A stretch of DNA of 64,000 nucleotides from Enoplosus armatus (GCF_043641665.1 NC_092192.1:22602978-22666977), one strand, 5' to 3'. Numbered from the stretch's first letter, positions 45,080 to 58,516 are shown. Notes: a model not told the origin generated them from the sequence alone. A program made the numbers and translations.

Positions 45080-45121
45080 GGGACGGAAGGGGGTGGCGGG
45101 GGGAAGCTGGAGATGGGGGGG
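45080..45121 (+). other. G-quadruplex candidate
   Basis: Four G tracts on the plus strand, GGG (45080), GGGGG (45089), GGGGGG (45098) and GGGGGGG (45115), are separated by spacers of 6, 4 and 11 bases. Confidence 0.6.
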
Positions 45122-45124
45122 TTG

Positions 45125-46359
45125 TGTTGGAGATACAATGAGCAGAGATAGATGGAGAGAGAAAGAGATGGATAGTGGGAGGGAGGGAAATTGTCAGGGA
45201 CAGTGCTGGATATATGGCCGGCCGAGACAATATAGACTCTTCATCTGGCTCCTGGCAGATGTTTAAAGAGCTTGCTGGGAAGACTGGTGCCTCCACAACA
45301 ATGAGACTCACAAGTATTGTCATATTCAGCTGATTAAACCAAGGATGCTATATTTGCTCTCACCACCATGAAAATAATTCCGCCGTTCCATCCGCCTTTC
45401 TTTGTTTTCGCTCCTCGTTAATTACTATCTAATAAAAAAAAAACAGAAAGGCCTTAGAAAATTCCCAAAAGCCTAACAGTGGAGCAAAGGGAGAGCTTCT
45501 GCCAGCTATTTCCTCTGACAAAAAAAAAAAAAAACCCTTATTTTTTTGAAATATGACACAAAAGGTATTTCAGAATGGAGGGGAATGTTTTTCAATCACT
45601 TTCCTGTAATGAGCAATTACATTTTTAGGCATGGCAAAGAGAATAAATAGCTATTTGAATAAATGTGAATAAATGTAGGCCTGCTTTCATTGTCCAAATC
45701 CTTTTATGTGACTCAGCGCTGCGTGATCACAGAGAATAATTAGAGATAGTGAATTAAGTTGTGTTGTTCCTTGACCAAATAGAAAGTATTTCCAATGCTC
45801 CAGTGGAAATAATTCACACACTAGCTTTTTTAGACTACCAAGTAGTCCTCGGACCGGGTACTCAATCCAAATTATCTTGTTAACTTCAATTCAAATATTT
45901 GCCAATTGTATCATCATGGTATCAGGCAAAGTCTTTTGCTACCTTCTAAGCCTGTGTCCAGATGTACTTACAACTAATTCTAGGATAGAAGCGTTCGGTT
46001 ATACTAAAAGAGGAAGTCCAAGAAGTCATTTTTTTCCGGTTAGTACATTTACAAGCTAGGTGCCGTCAGGTTGCCAGTATAGGTGGCCGTGCATAGTGTC
46101 CTCAGGTTCGTTCTCAGATCCCCAACTTGACTCTCTCGACCAAATACGGTCCTTGGAAAGTCCAAGCACATCTGGTGGACTGCTAATTGACAAGTGAGCA
46201 GGGCCCAGAGACAGGGGCCAAGAGCAATGTGGGCTGGGGATGAGAGAGTGCTAGAAAATGGGAACTGACGATCAGTATTGCTTTTTTTTTTTCCCAAGTA
46301 CTTGAGTGCAGTTTCTGTTGCATCACGGGATACAGCTTCATATTTGCAAATTCAGATCT
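45125..46359. other. Non-coding; 45260-45760 AT-rich with conserved-element texture
   Basis: A14 run near 45521. Words such as GAATAAATAGCTATTTGAAT and GAATAATTAGAGATAG occur in a repeat-free context. No gene was seen. Confidence 0.35.
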
Positions 46360-46450
46360 CTTCAGTCAATATCTCTTCTCTGTCTGAAAGATCTCAGCAA
46401 CTATTGGATGGACGACCATTGGTTCGGGCATTTATGTTGGTGCGCCTGTC
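46360..46450 (-). repeat. Dispersed repeat family A, inverted diverged copy
   Basis: Plus strand AAAGATCTCAGCAACTATTG, GATGGACGACCATTGG and GGGCATTTATGTTGG are the inverse of the family A core (CC.TGGCAATCCATCCAATAGTTGTTGAGAT). Confidence 0.5.
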
Positions 46451-49400
46451 ACTGACAAAAACAAGCACCAGGATTACGTTGCAGCCATTGCTGCCCGTTG
46501 CCGGTCATCTACTGGACCAATTCTAAAACTTTGGATAACTATTACTCATTTAGACACCAACATTTGAAAAGAATAGGGCCCTGGTTTACAGACGGCCTCC
46601 TTCACCAAGAAATGCAGTAATTATCCACAGATGTTAAATTACTAATGAAGCCACAAGATGCCGCCAATGATAAGTGATTCGTAATCGTATGACGTGGAAA
46701 AGCGGCCTTTTTCTTACGACCGGACGTCCTTTCCGTTTCCCAGTTTACAGTCGGTAATGTACGTCATCGATGTACATAGTCGAATTATTATTGAAGTATT
46801 TGTCGACTCTTAGGTTAAACAGCCCACTGTGACTGTGTTAGTTTCAAGTGATTGTGTGTTGTAGCCAAGTAACACCGTGTTGATATTTGTGGCTATTGAC
46901 ATGCTATCGCATGTATTGACGCACACATACACAAATGCACACACCACGCATTAAAAGTGCAGTAAAGTGAGGAAACAAGTGCCAGGATCCTTTATTTACA
47001 CCAGTCTTGGGGTTGCCTTCGATGAGAGAAATGTGACGCTGAATTAAAAGTAAAAACCTAAGCTGCAGTTATCTGTGGCGGGACTCTTGCATCAAGTATA
47101 AATCCAGTATAAGGCTGTGTTCAGGCAGACAACAGTGCCTGGGGGAAAAAACACAGCCTCCTCATTCACTCATTCCTCCAAAAATTTGAAAGGCTAGATA
47201 TCACCAGAGGTAAGTGAGAAATGAAGCAACCCTTTAAGATGGAGTCACGGTTGAGGGCTGGACGATAATAAGAGGTGGTGGGGGGAGGAGGAGGAGGGGT
47301 TGCTTCCCACTTGATCGGCCGCAGCTCTTGAGGTGCAGCACTGAGTTCACCGGTGTGAAGCTATTTGGACGGGGCTTAAGTGGAAGACTTTCATCCATTT
47401 CTCAAGTTAAATGAACTCCTCGCAACTCACATGACATGCTCTGTTTCCTACACAACAAGCAATGACCTTCATTATCTTGAAAGCTGTAATTAGGCAACTT
47501 AAAAGCGCCATTAATCTATTCCAAGTTGCCCCAGTCAGGCGCTTGCCCTGATTGATAACTCATTGGCTCGCCTCTCAAAGAACAGGAATATAATGTGGCA
47601 CAAATTTGGGTGTATTTTTAGTTGACACGGCTGGTTTTTCCCCCCACTATCAGATAGTTCTTCCCACAAAATATGCTTCGGTGTTGGCTGTGTGCTTCGC
47701 GGGATTTGCAACACAGCCAGGGTGAATATTTAAAATAGACTGTGCCCTGGTACTCTTTGCACAGGCAGTGCAGAGGGTTCTATTTTGGCGAGTTATTCGC
47801 TTGTTGTAGCTTTGAATAAAGATCAGCGGCCTGGCTTGGGCGTTGAGGGGGCAGAGTTTTGACCTCTGGGCCTTTTAGGTACCGCAGCAAGAGGGACGGG
47901 TCTTTTTTGGTTAGCCCCATAACCTGGGCAGTCTCATCCACTTCTGCTCGCAGCAAGAGAGGTTAATCGACTCGCCTGGTAGAGGAGAAGTGCAGCGTGG
48001 GTAGCTGTACTTAAATATCCAATGACCCTGGCAGATTATAAATTAGCTGAGTGTTAAATCATGGTTTTGTAAACACAGGGCAGGTTGGGAAAAGTGTTCA
48101 GATCTACCCATGTATAAATAATTCGGAGTCTCTGTGCCTAAGGCCTTTTATTCTTCCCTGTCTACGTGGGCACATTGAAATTATTTTTACTTATGCTGAT
48201 GTCTGTATAATAGAATCAGCTGTACAGTTCAGTACTGCGAAGCCATGAAGCCACATTAAGGCGCAGGATGAGGGATGCTGTCCACTCCATTGAGAACCAT
48301 GGGAAGTCAAAGGCAATGCAAGATGATGTTTGTTTGTGTTCTTTTTGTTGTTTCTTTTGGACCATAATCACTGAAAACTGTGACTTATCTTGCACAAACG
48401 CTTGTGTTCCCAGTCAGGCAGCGAGTAGGGATATGCCAGCAAACCTGAGGCTTACAGGCAGTACTGAGCTGCGGATGTGTGATTTCAGCAGGCTGAGGTT
48501 TGCTCTCCTCTCTGCCCCTCCTTGTCAGAGCCCAATCCATGATCCAAATACAATCAAATTTGCATTTTCTCAAGCAAAAGGTTACGAATAAGCTTTTGAT
48601 GCAAGAGCTGGCGGTACTTGAGAAGCTGGCATGACACAAATACATCTAATTATATATATTTTTTATTGTAGTCTGAGGTTGTAAAGGGGCTTATGTTTGA
48701 ATTACCTGGGCACACTGGAGTGAAACTGACCTTTACTTTCAACTGCGACAGGACGAGAATAGTATGCAAAGCTTTCCCGCTTGCAGGCACCGCCTCTCGA
48801 AAGCATGCGAACACAGTTTGGCGATTCTAAAACGTCCAGCTCACAGCTTTAAAGAGTGAACTAATTTTTCCGTCAAGAAGTGGAGGGGCACAGGCGATGG
48901 CACAAGAGGCCAAAAGCTCCCTGCGGCCATAAACCAGCCCCACAACAAAACAGGGATGATACACCGAGAGCAGCGGGTAATACCCCAGAAAACAAACGCT
49001 TTATATTAGATGGTAAATTGTGATAACTTTCCGTAGGAAATTTAATAAAAAGTGCTTCCAACAGTAATGCTACTGAACGGACTTTTTGTACACATACATC
49101 ATAAATTAAGTTCAAACGGAGGCTCTAATATCCTGCCCCCGGGCTGCATTGGGCTTTTTTTTTAGGAGAACTGCTTCTTTCCATAAAGTTACGTGCTTCG
49201 CAGCATTCACCCAGTATACACACAATGCATCTTGTGTCAGTTAGAAGGTTACTGAAGTATGCAAAGTTTCACCAACCACCCACATGTCCTTCGCTGTATG
49301 TGAACGATTTCGTCAAACGCTGCCATCAGAATGCATGACTTGGCCCGCTGATAATAGAGGAAACCTATAATGGAGGAAAACACATTCACTTAGTCGAGGT

Positions 49401-50140
49401 TGACCCTTGCATTCTACGATCCTTTTAGCTATTTGATATTGGTGATAAATCATCCGTTTTATTGCGTGGGCACTTGCTGCTATGCTTTGTATAAGGACAC
49501 AATCTCACAGACTTAGTCAAGTCTCCCTTTCAGAGATGTGCAAGTGTCCTCATATAATAAGAACACAGAGACTTGTATCACAAACAGCTTAGAGTTGAAG
49601 GAGCAAGGGAGGGCGCTTAGAATAACTGTTCCTTTGTTTTTATTATAGTTAAGTACAGTTAAAGTCAGAATCACTACACCCTGGATCTTATTTTTGTAGC
49701 TTTGGCCATCCATCCCTTTCATAATAATAACGGTCTGAGAATGTGGTGATGCTCAAAAGAAGTTGGGGCCGAGAAACACGAGCAGTCAGAGCACACCCCC
49801 CCAAAAAAACATCAGTTTTCCTTTCATCGAATTTCAAAGTGTCCTCACATAAAAGTCAAAAGTTGGTCAGTTAAAATGTACTCTGAGGAAACATGACTGC
49901 ATTTTTTCTTTTTCTGAAATGTATATGATACAACTGTTAAATTAAAGAACACCTTTTTGCTACAAAATTGACTTCATTAAATGCAAATGTGTACGCTAGT
50001 GGAACAGCATCGCAGAGCCCTTATGTCCAAACCAACCAATACGTACCCTTAACTAATGCTAGCTTCCATAGCTAATCTAGGCACGTCGAGCACGCTAGCT
50101 ATGGCTTTATGGTTGTCAGGTATTTTGTCAGTGAGCATGT
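46451..50140. other. Long non-coding, mostly unique stretch
   Basis: No gene, RNA or clear repeat in 3.7 kb. Visible details are a G-rich purine tract at 47276-47301 ((GGA)n with G6), a repeat-free patch at 47455-47575 with conserved-element texture (CTGTAATTAGGCAACTT, GATTGATAACTCATTGG), and a T9 run near 49155. Frames are under 110 codons and featureless. Confidence 0.4.
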
Positions 50141-50141
50141 G

Positions 50142-50262
50142 ACCTTTGTTTTTACTCCGCAGCGGATTTGACTTGAAATGTAGCAAAGAACAATACTGTT
50201 AATAAGTTGAACTTAAGTTCAAGTAAAATTACAGATTTTTAAAAATACTCGCAAAAAGTATG
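50142..50262 (-). repeat. Possible inverted copy of the 27238-type repeat
   Basis: TTTTACTCCGCAGCGG, GAACTTAAGTTCAAGTAAAA and AAATACTCGCAAAAAGTA recall the ACTCCAC/ACTTAAGTA/CAAGTAAA words of the common fish repeat seen at 27238. The order is only partly preserved. Confidence 0.3.
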
Positions 50263-50269
50263 CAAAAAA

Positions 50270-52705
50270 ACCCCCCCAATTTTGTTACAGTAACAAGAGC
50301 AAATGCGATTTGCTACTTCCACCTCTGGTATTGAGAGAGCTGAGACGGCGCTGCCACTCAGCCTCGCTGCCAATTTGTCAAAGTGGTCAACCACAGCACT
50401 GTCACGGCAAAATCTCAGACAGCCCGAAAGGCATTTTGCCCATAGACCATCATTATGAAAGAGGCACCGCCAACTGCAAACATGGCCAATCATTACTCTT
50501 TCTATTTTTAATCCGTGCGGTTTTATGTTTGTAAAACTTTCTCAGAGGCTAAAAAAAAGCCCTTTTAAAGTGCGTGACGTCATCCCGATACATCTAGTGG
50601 CTCTCCCACGTCAAAATTGAACATTTGGTTGATCCATCCATCCAACCAACCCAACCTCCTATTTCTGCAGACTGTGCGGCTCTATAACAACATCAACCGG
50701 TCCCTCCTTTGCTCCCGACAGTCATAATTCTTACTAGAGATCCTTATCACTTGCATGTAAACATATCTTGTTACTGGGCATTTGAAATGACTAATGGTGT
50801 TGTTTTTTTTTGAGGACAGTCTCATACTTCTACCATTGGACTGGTGGACGGATCCAGATGCAGAAAATAAGCCACGGCGATTATTTTGATTCTGCCACCC
50901 ACTTTGAAAAAGTCAGTTGTTGACTTTAGTAGTGCTGTTACCAAGCCTGTAAATACTACCTGTAATTCAAGCCAGTCAAAACCACAAAGGTATATAAGAG
51001 ACAAAGTTGTTGTTTTTTTCCAATCGATGACCCCAGATATAAACATAAGGGGCCTGGGCTTCTTGCAAAGCATCCTCTGTGCAGTTGGAAAGATATGAAG
51101 TGTATGATATGAGCGTGTACTGAGGTATTTGTGCAGTATCTCAGTTGAACGTGGTTTATGATAATTGCTTTGCACAGATAAGTAAAACTCTTGTTGGAGA
51201 TGTAGATGGAAGATACCTATTTTGGATTATGCTGTTGTTTGCATATCTTTCTCTCCCTTTTAACAATTATCTTGATGTTATTACACTTGTGAAAAGAATG
51301 CATTCTACAATTTGTCGATCTCCCCAAGATAGCCGGGAACCATTTGGATTCTCACAGTGTACCTACTGTTAAAATGGCACATCCACACCATCCATCATTC
51401 CACCATTTTCCTTTTTTTTGCTCCAGCACTGTAGTTATTGTGAGCTGTCACCTGGAACAAAACACTTGCAAAACTAACTTTTCTTTGAGACCGACACAGT
51501 TTTTACATTAAAATCAACCCATTTTAATCATTATCGCCAACTGTGAAAAAGAAAGACCTGCGAGAGGTCTGAATCAGGGGCCTGTTTAGTACAAAGGAAT
51601 ATGAAGTAAAATGGGATTTCCGTCTAATGCCTGACGCCATAGGTGTAGAGCTGTACATGTGAGGGTGTCAAGTCTGTTATCTTGTTAACGTGGTAGTCCT
51701 GTGACGGACCAGAAACTATGAAAGATTTAAAACGCCTAAATTAAAACAAATCAAACAAAGGAATAAAGTGCTGCCTACCTTGGAAACACGCATTAGCCCT
51801 TTATTATCCTCCATTAAAGCAGTTAGTGTTTACTGTAAGCTAACACTAGCTAACTAGCTGTCAACACTTAGAGGGATCTCCTTGGCGAAAATTCTCTTTA
51901 AGTGCAAGTGTTTGTACCGTCTCCTGCAGCACAATCCACCCATTAAAACTGCAGACAATCACAATCACAAATGTGACTAAATGAACATTCGATAGTCGTG
52001 GCCCTCCGGCGAGATGGCCCACAGGAGACTGTTTTAATGTGAAAGGCTGTTTGTTACGGCCGCCATCAGCTCATGTTAGTGACGATAAGCTCTGCCCATG
52101 GTTCAGCCTCCCTTGCTGTGATCGGCATGGAAAATAAAAAGCTCCTCTGCATCTCTTACCGAAAACTATGACAGCGCTTTAGAACTGGCAGGTCTAGGAA
52201 ATGAAACACTACCTCTTCACTTTTTTTTTTTTCCTGTGTTGTGATTGGAGGCATTTTACATCTTAAGATGAATGAATGACTGCTGAATGAAATCCATAGT
52301 TTGCTAGCTTGGCTAAGGTCTGCCAGTAATTTGTCAGTGGGGTTTTGGGCTGTATGTACATAAAGGCAAAGTCAATAACAAATGAAATGCATCAATAACG
52401 GTCACAGGTTCGCCAACAACACCAGAGCAGCTTTCTTTGTATGCACAGACGTGGCTATTTATAGCGCACATTAATTCATCACATAAACCTGCATACCGCC
52501 ATCGGCAGTGATATCTTCACTATTCTTTATAATCATCATTATTCAACATCCAATCAATGATTTAGTTTATTGCACTGTAATCAAATCACAGCTTCCACTG
52601 TAAATAATAATAACAAGAAGAATATCAATTAGTATTTAATCAAAATGAAGTTTATAAATGCATCTTTGATGGATATGTCACAAATCGCTGTGTCTGAGAC
52701 TGCGC
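50270..52705. other. Non-coding, mostly unique stretch
   Basis: No supported gene. 50886-51175 is open on both strands (70 and 117 codons) without a recognised domain. T11 run near 52222. CTAACACTAGCTAACTAGC words at 51840-51860 form a small imperfect hairpin. Confidence 0.4.
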
Positions 52706-52710
52706 TGTGA

Positions 52711-53262
52711 ACTAAATGCTACCATCAGCATGGTAATGTGCTCACAACGACAATGCTAACATGCTGATGTTTAGCAGGTATAATGTTCGTATCACGTTCA
52801 CCGTCGTATTTTAGCGCATTAACCGTGCCAACATCTGCTCACGAGCAATAAACACAAAGTACAGCTGAGGCTGACGGGAATGTCATCAATTTTGCAGGCA
52901 CTTAGTCACAAACCAAAGTATTGGACGACTCAAAAAGTCAGGGGTTCGCCAAAGTGATTACGATGCACGCTGATGGGAGCATGATTGTGTGGAGCGAATG
53001 TCGTGGCCATCGAACCAACAGAAATTCCGCTCAAAACCACAGATGTCAGTCTCAGGGTGGCGCTTCAGGAAAATTCACCAGTCATTAGGACTCAGCATCT
53101 GGGAACCATGAATGTCTGCACCAAATGTTGCGCCAAATCACCTGTAGATATTGAGGTGTTTCCGGAGGTCAGTGAAAACCAGAAGAAAACTCACGGGCCC
53201 ACCAACGCAACTAGAATTCATCCTCTGGGGACCATATATCCCCGTACAAAATACTTAGATTA
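52711..53262 (+). repeat. Dispersed repeat family A, longest copy
   Basis: AATGTGCTCACAACGACAAT, GCTGATGTTTAGCAGGTATA, CACAAAGTACAGCTGAGG, AATGTCATCAATTTTGCAGG, CTCAAAACCACAGATGTCAG and GGGAACCATGAATGTCTGC occur in the order of a common fish repeat. A second cycle of 'TCATCCTCTGGGGACCAT..GTACAAAAT' ends it. The 92-codon plus frame at 52985-53263 lies wholly inside and is not a gene. Confidence 0.78.
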
Positions 53263-53269
53263 GTAATAT

Positions 53270-54189
53270 AACACTTAGATTCCGTCTCTCACCTCATTTC
53301 TTATCTCAGCCGTATTGTCTATTACCTAGAGCCATTTCTACAACCACAATAGGTATCCTGAGTTTTTGCTTCTGATTTTCGTAAAATATTAACACATTTC
53401 TCGAACTATCCGCTGACATTGGTTTCTGAGCATACTTTAAGAGTGAAACAGGCAATACTTCATTTTATATTAACCACTGCCCATTGCTGATCGGTCCAGC
53501 CAGTTCCCAGAAATATTCCCTGAACATACCGTGCAACATACTGTGAGTAAATTAAAAATAGCTTCTGCTCACGGAGCCATTTTCTTTGTCTGCCCTCCTG
53601 TATCAGTGGATAAAGACTTATGGTTCCAAGCTTTCATCATGAACCGGCCATCGATTGAATCATTGTTTTGTATCAACTGCCGATACACAAGGATACATTC
53701 GGATGTGCAGTCAGGGAAAATCGTAGGTTATTACTGTAATATGTTCTTAACATCATATAGGTCGGCGATCCCAAGCTAGACACTCATATTGAGGAAACTG
53801 GCACATGAGAAATGTGGACAGGATATACCTGTGTATCTTCCACCGAGGGATGTTTTTAAGCAGCTTCTCTCATCTCCTGCCTGACCAGGACGGCAGCTAA
53901 CATGACGACATGAAGATTACTGTCTGTGCAACAGAAAATGAGGTCAGGAGGGATGAAAGTAGCTTCGGGAGTTTGAGGTTGCAGCCTCAGAGTGTAACAT
54001 GGAAATATCTCTTGAGCCACAGCCTAACTCTAGGTACTGTTTCTGAGCGATGTTTGCGTTTGCGAACGATCCCACTCTTTGGGAACCCGAGTCAACACTT
54101 GGCGAGAGCTCTCCCTTTTTATCGTCGTGCCCACATTTCCCTGCCTCCCCTAAATCCGCTCCCCTTTATGTGTGAACATTGAGAATCAC
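53270..54189. other. Non-coding stretch
   Basis: Nothing recognised on either strand. The 82- and 90-codon plus frames have no domain. Confidence 0.4.
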
Positions 54190-54690
54190 TAATTCATTTT
54201 CTCGTGTGAAATGTTTTCCAGATAATTGTTTATCCATCTGATTTGCACTAAAATCCATCCGTGTTGAACAGCCCTCGGAGCCATAAAACGTGACTCCCTG
54301 CGAAGAGTGCAATCCCCATCACTACTATTTCTCTCTCACAGAGCAGTTACAGTAATGTATGTGATTGTACAAAAATATAATTAATGACTCATTACATTCA
54401 TTGATGGCGACATCTCCCAGTGCAATATAATGTAAACAAATGCAACCAATCCTCACCAAGACCTGATCAGGAGTTTTAAGCTGCAGAAAACAATTTGAAC
54501 TTATTTCCCTATTAGTCTCCTAAAAGGTTGAATTTTCACACATCAGATGAACTGACGACACATGAATCACCTCATTAATTTTGGCTTTCGAAAAGCTTTA
54601 ATGCCAATTGATGACAGGAGGTGAGCTTGAAAGGCTACTGACATCGTGGGATATTTTACCTGCTTACAAAGGAAGAGAGTATCTTCATTT
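54190..54690. promoter_or_regulatory. Candidate conserved non-coding element (texture only)
   Basis: 500 repeat-free bases with many homeodomain- and POU-like words: CAGATAATTGTTTATCC, ATATAATTAATGACTCATTA (includes an AP-1-like TGACTCA), CCTCATTAATTTTGGC and GCCAATTGATGACAGG. This is the best-looking enhancer-like patch in the window. There is no alignment evidence. Confidence 0.35.
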
Positions 54691-54769
54691 TCTCATGAAG
54701 TGATGCGGAAAACCTCAATCGGTGCTCAATCGGTTTCATGAAGGGGATGTGAAAGTGCTCTTAAAAATG

Positions 54770-54788
54770 AAAAAAAAAAAAAAAAAAA
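54770..54788. repeat. A19 homopolymer
   Basis: Perfect run of 19 A. Confidence 0.95.
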
Positions 54789-54789
54789 G

Positions 54790-55140
54790 TGGTCACTGAA
54801 AACAACCGTAGATGCCCCCAGTCTAAAGCAGACCAATGAGAAAATGTACTCGATATTAAATGCCTTTATTTAGTCGTATTATGGTAATATATGGCAATAA
54901 AGGTTTAAAACGCATACCAGTTTGGACTGAACAGGGTCTTCGTCAGGGCGGGGATAATAAAAAAAACGAGACTTTCCACTCAAGAAAACAACATGGCAAC
55001 ATCAGTTGTTTCAGTAAATGCCCCAAAACTGACATGTTTCCACTGAAATGCAGCACTTTGATGGGCTCAAAGGAGGAAACAGTGTGATGCTGTTACAGAG
55101 CCACATAAGGAGGATGGGGTGATGAAATATCGGACGTTCG
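54790..55140. other. Non-coding stretch
   Basis: Nothing recognised. Confidence 0.4.
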
Positions 55141-55144
55141 TCTC

Positions 55145-55215
55145 CTACTGACAGGTTTCTCTTAACCATGACCACAATTGTTTCCTGACCCTAACCATGT
55201 AGTTACTTTTAACCC
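55145..55215 (+). repeat. Dispersed repeat family B, short copy
   Basis: TTTCTCTTAACCATGACCAC and TCCTGACCCTAACCATGTAG match the family B CCTAACC/TTAACCATG words. Confidence 0.45.
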
Positions 55216-56650
55216 CCCCCCCTGCCTCTCTGCTGATTAAAACACATTGATTGCACCCACATTCCAGAAGTAAGCCAATGTAGCTTCTCGATTAGTTTCT
55301 CTGCATGTGATCCGAGTTAGCTGAGGTGGAAACATACATTTTTCAAAAGACGAGTGACTGAGCGGCATCATTCATTCATCACAGCCCGTGACATTGACAT
55401 TAAGCCATCCAGATCATCCAGCATGTTTTGGTGTCAGATTAACACTGAACATTGAGGGGAGAAATTAGCTTTCTCTTTGAAAATATTAGGCGGGACAAAT
55501 TTCCATATTTCATACATTGGGTGGGCCCCGACATCGATTACATGCTTGGGAATCGACTTTCAGGGACCACGGAAACGACCAAAGAGACCAAACTGGATAG
55601 CGACTGAACAGATAATCTTGATTGAGCGCTTGACAGACGGTCAGATGGGCAAACATAGCTAAAAATCCGATTTACAACTTGTACAGCCTGCACAGCAAGC
55701 TGTAGCCCTCTTTGGAAATCCCAAGAAACAGTCCAATTCTTATAACTTGTGATAAAATATCAAACACAGGCTCCAAATATTGGATCTATGTCTGAGAGTG
55801 GAATGACAGTGGGAGGAAAAAAAAAGGGGAAAAAAAACAGAGACTGCCTGACCTGATTTTCAGAGCAACAAATAACAAAGGCAATATTTCCACGCTCTAC
55901 TTGCTGAATCCTTCATGGAGACAGGTGGATCTGGTGTGAGTGTGTGAGTATGATTTATTGGCTTCCATACTGGCCCATCTCTAATGGTGGACGCTCCTGC
56001 CTGCAGGATGCAGAGTGATTACTGTCCACTAATTCTTCATGGCGAGCGGGTTAGAAAAATGACACTGAAAGCTGTGTAGAATGGCTAATCAATACTGTAT
56101 TTATGCCCAGTGAGGAGACAGCATTGCTCACTTGCCAGCACAACAGGGCCTCCATCGATACATCCCAGTGGATTTCACGGGGAAGATAATGAACCTTTTT
56201 TTATTTAGCGCAACCAAAACAGTGCAGTCGATAGTTATGGTGGAAAACTCAATGTCTTTAAAAGTGCTTTTAAATAATTATCGCCTTTCAGACAATTTGT
56301 TGAGTGCCACTCCCTCTGCTTTAAAGTGCCTCTTGCCCAAAACAAACCTTGTTCATCGACCCTCTGTCTCTTCAAGTCCTTGTTCACTTTGAACATTATG
56401 GGAATGTAAACCTTCCCTTTCTTTACGCCTGCTTTTTGATTTCTCCAAAGTACTGTGGCTCAATTTTATTTTGGGTCAGGAAAAGTTTGTTTCACAACAA
56501 CGTGTACAGTATAAGCCAAATCTGAACAGACAGACTGACTAAAATCTGTTGTAATACGTGCATGATGTCAGTATTGGGCTCTGCAAATGTGGATCAAGAG
56601 CAGTGCTCTCAGTATGCCAACAGTCACAATTACCATGTTATCATCAGAGG
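55216..56650. other. Non-coding stretch
   Basis: No gene or named repeat. C9 at about 55207, and A-rich runs near 55817-55837. Confidence 0.4.
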
Positions 56651-57382
56651 TAATGGTTGTCTTTTGATTAACATAATTGTCCCCTTACCTTAACCATACC
56701 ACAGTTGTGCTGTGCAAATACTGTAGAAACCATGAACTTTAAAAACCTCGTCACTGAATATAATCTGGGGTTTTTGCAGAATTGTCCAATATCTATGTTA
56801 TATAATAACTACTTGAAAAAAAGATTGTAAATATCAATCAGTTCAATTAATGATGGTACATAACATCCAGTTTAATGTCAATCGAAACGACCGCATTTGG
56901 TAACATAACGTAAATAAATTAAGGAGCACTTGAGATCGGCTGATTAGTACGGTGGCCGACGAGGGCAAAGGCGCTACAGCGGCGCAAAATGGAGGAGATA
57001 TGTGCTGCAGCTTCAGAAACGATGCAAATTCAAGAACGCATACGAAAACCCAGAACAGATACGACGGAGCCGTGCTGCAAATGAAAATATGTGCCGCAGA
57101 GAGCCAAAACAAGTGCAGCAAACACGCTGCAAACACAGCAGTCAAAGTCAAAAACACACGAACCCCTAAAAGAAATGCAAAAGAAAAAAAAAACGCTGCA
57201 TATCTTGTGGGAGCGCTAAGTGGACTTATTTTCACAGCTGTGGCCATTATTTCTATCTGCTAAGCCAATAGTTTCCAGATTTTCCAAACCACTTATTTCG
57301 GAGGTCAAGTGAGCGCACGGGAAATAATCCCCCGTTGCACAGGAAAAGTGCGTGCGCGCAACTGCTGTAAGCAAAGAAGGTC
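56651..57382 (+). repeat. ~0.7-kb duplicated block, copy 1
   Basis: Collinear with 58552-59266 over the whole length. Shared landmarks in order are TAATGGTTGTCTTTTGATTA, family B words, CATCCAGTTTAATG.CAATCG, GAGATC.GCTGATTAG, GCTGCAGCTTCAGAAAC, the 52-base core GGGAGCGCTAAGTGG...ATCTGC with only two differences, CCAAACCACTTATTT.GGAGG, and AGCCGTTGCACAGG-like ends. The 103-codon plus and 134-codon minus frames across it are not recognised proteins. It may be one long interspersed repeat inserted twice or a local duplication. Confidence 0.8.
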
Positions 57383-58474
57383 TTTAAGACCTTTTAAGAC
57401 GGAGACATGGTCAGCTGTGTCAAACGTCCGTTGCTGCCAAACGTAGCGTCAGTTAGCCCTCATCTCTACCCTGATGCGTTGAGGCTGACGTAGGTGGACG
57501 CCACGGAATCACTTGGAGCGAAACGGAGGACTGGATTTTGTGTCGACTCCTCAGTTGCGGCAATCCCCGACCTGCCAGCTAATTAGCAAACATTGTGATG
57601 AATGAGAGAGGATTTACTGCCAGCTCGCAGGTTCAACTCAAATGAGCTGAGAATGCAGATCTGCTCTTTGTGCAGTGGACCACGGTCGTGTTTGAACTCG
57701 GACCGCGCAGCAGGGCTTCCCGGCCTCTTCAGTGAACACGCTGGACTAATTCGATGTGAACAAATGTTTGCTAAAGTTAGCTCTCATAGGGTACATAAGG
57801 TTCCTAGTGATGAGTGTGAGACCAAGTGGGGCTTAACTGTGACCAGTCAAATGTGTGAGTTGTGATACCAGGGCTGAAAACTTACACATAATAATAATAA
57901 TAATAATGACACCATTATAATTACCCAGTATAAACTGAGAGAACTGTCCATCGCAATACAAGGCGTCCAGGCACCACACAGGCAAAATCTACAACCGCAT
58001 GTCGGACGAAACACAAACGCCACCAATGTCAGACAACATTTACATTTGTCTTGGGTAAGCGTAACGGCACGGGACCAACAAACACGTTTGGTAGGAATAG
58101 CACCATGTAACTCGTTGAGTGCTGCAATTGTTAAATATTATTAGAAAAAATTGTCCCAAGAAACGATTAAATCAAAGCTGAGTTGGAACTTGCTTTTAAG
58201 AATAACGCCTCTAACTGTAGTTGAAGTTGCAAGGGTAATCCTCTTCTTAGTTATTTGACTTAAAGTGTATCCGACACGAACAGCAGGATTGCAACCAAGA
58301 AGAGACGAGGCAGAACGGCGAAGAAATGAAGACACTGCTAAACAAAGAAGACAGAGACCGAGGGGAGATCAGTTTACCATTTCCAAGTAATGGATAGTGC
58401 GCTAGTCTTTAAAGCGGTTGCAATCGTTATTTTTATGATAATCAAATGACAAAGCGACAACAGTGTGACATTGT
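57383..58474. other. Spacer between the duplicated blocks
   Basis: Begins with a 17-base palindrome (57377-57393, AAGGTCTT-T-AAGACCTT). (AAT)n lies at about 57888-57907. No gene. Confidence 0.5.
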
Positions 58475-58516
58475 GAAAGGGTGTCGCTCGCAGCCATGAA
58501 CTGACAGGGAATTATC
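58475..58516 (+). repeat. Repeat fragment shared with 42409-42450
   Basis: GGGTGTCGCTCGCAGCCATG and CAGGGAATTATCA align with the fragment at 42409-42450. Confidence 0.55.

Noticed and set aside
52985..53263. 92-codon plus frame
   Set aside because: Entirely within the longest family A repeat copy.
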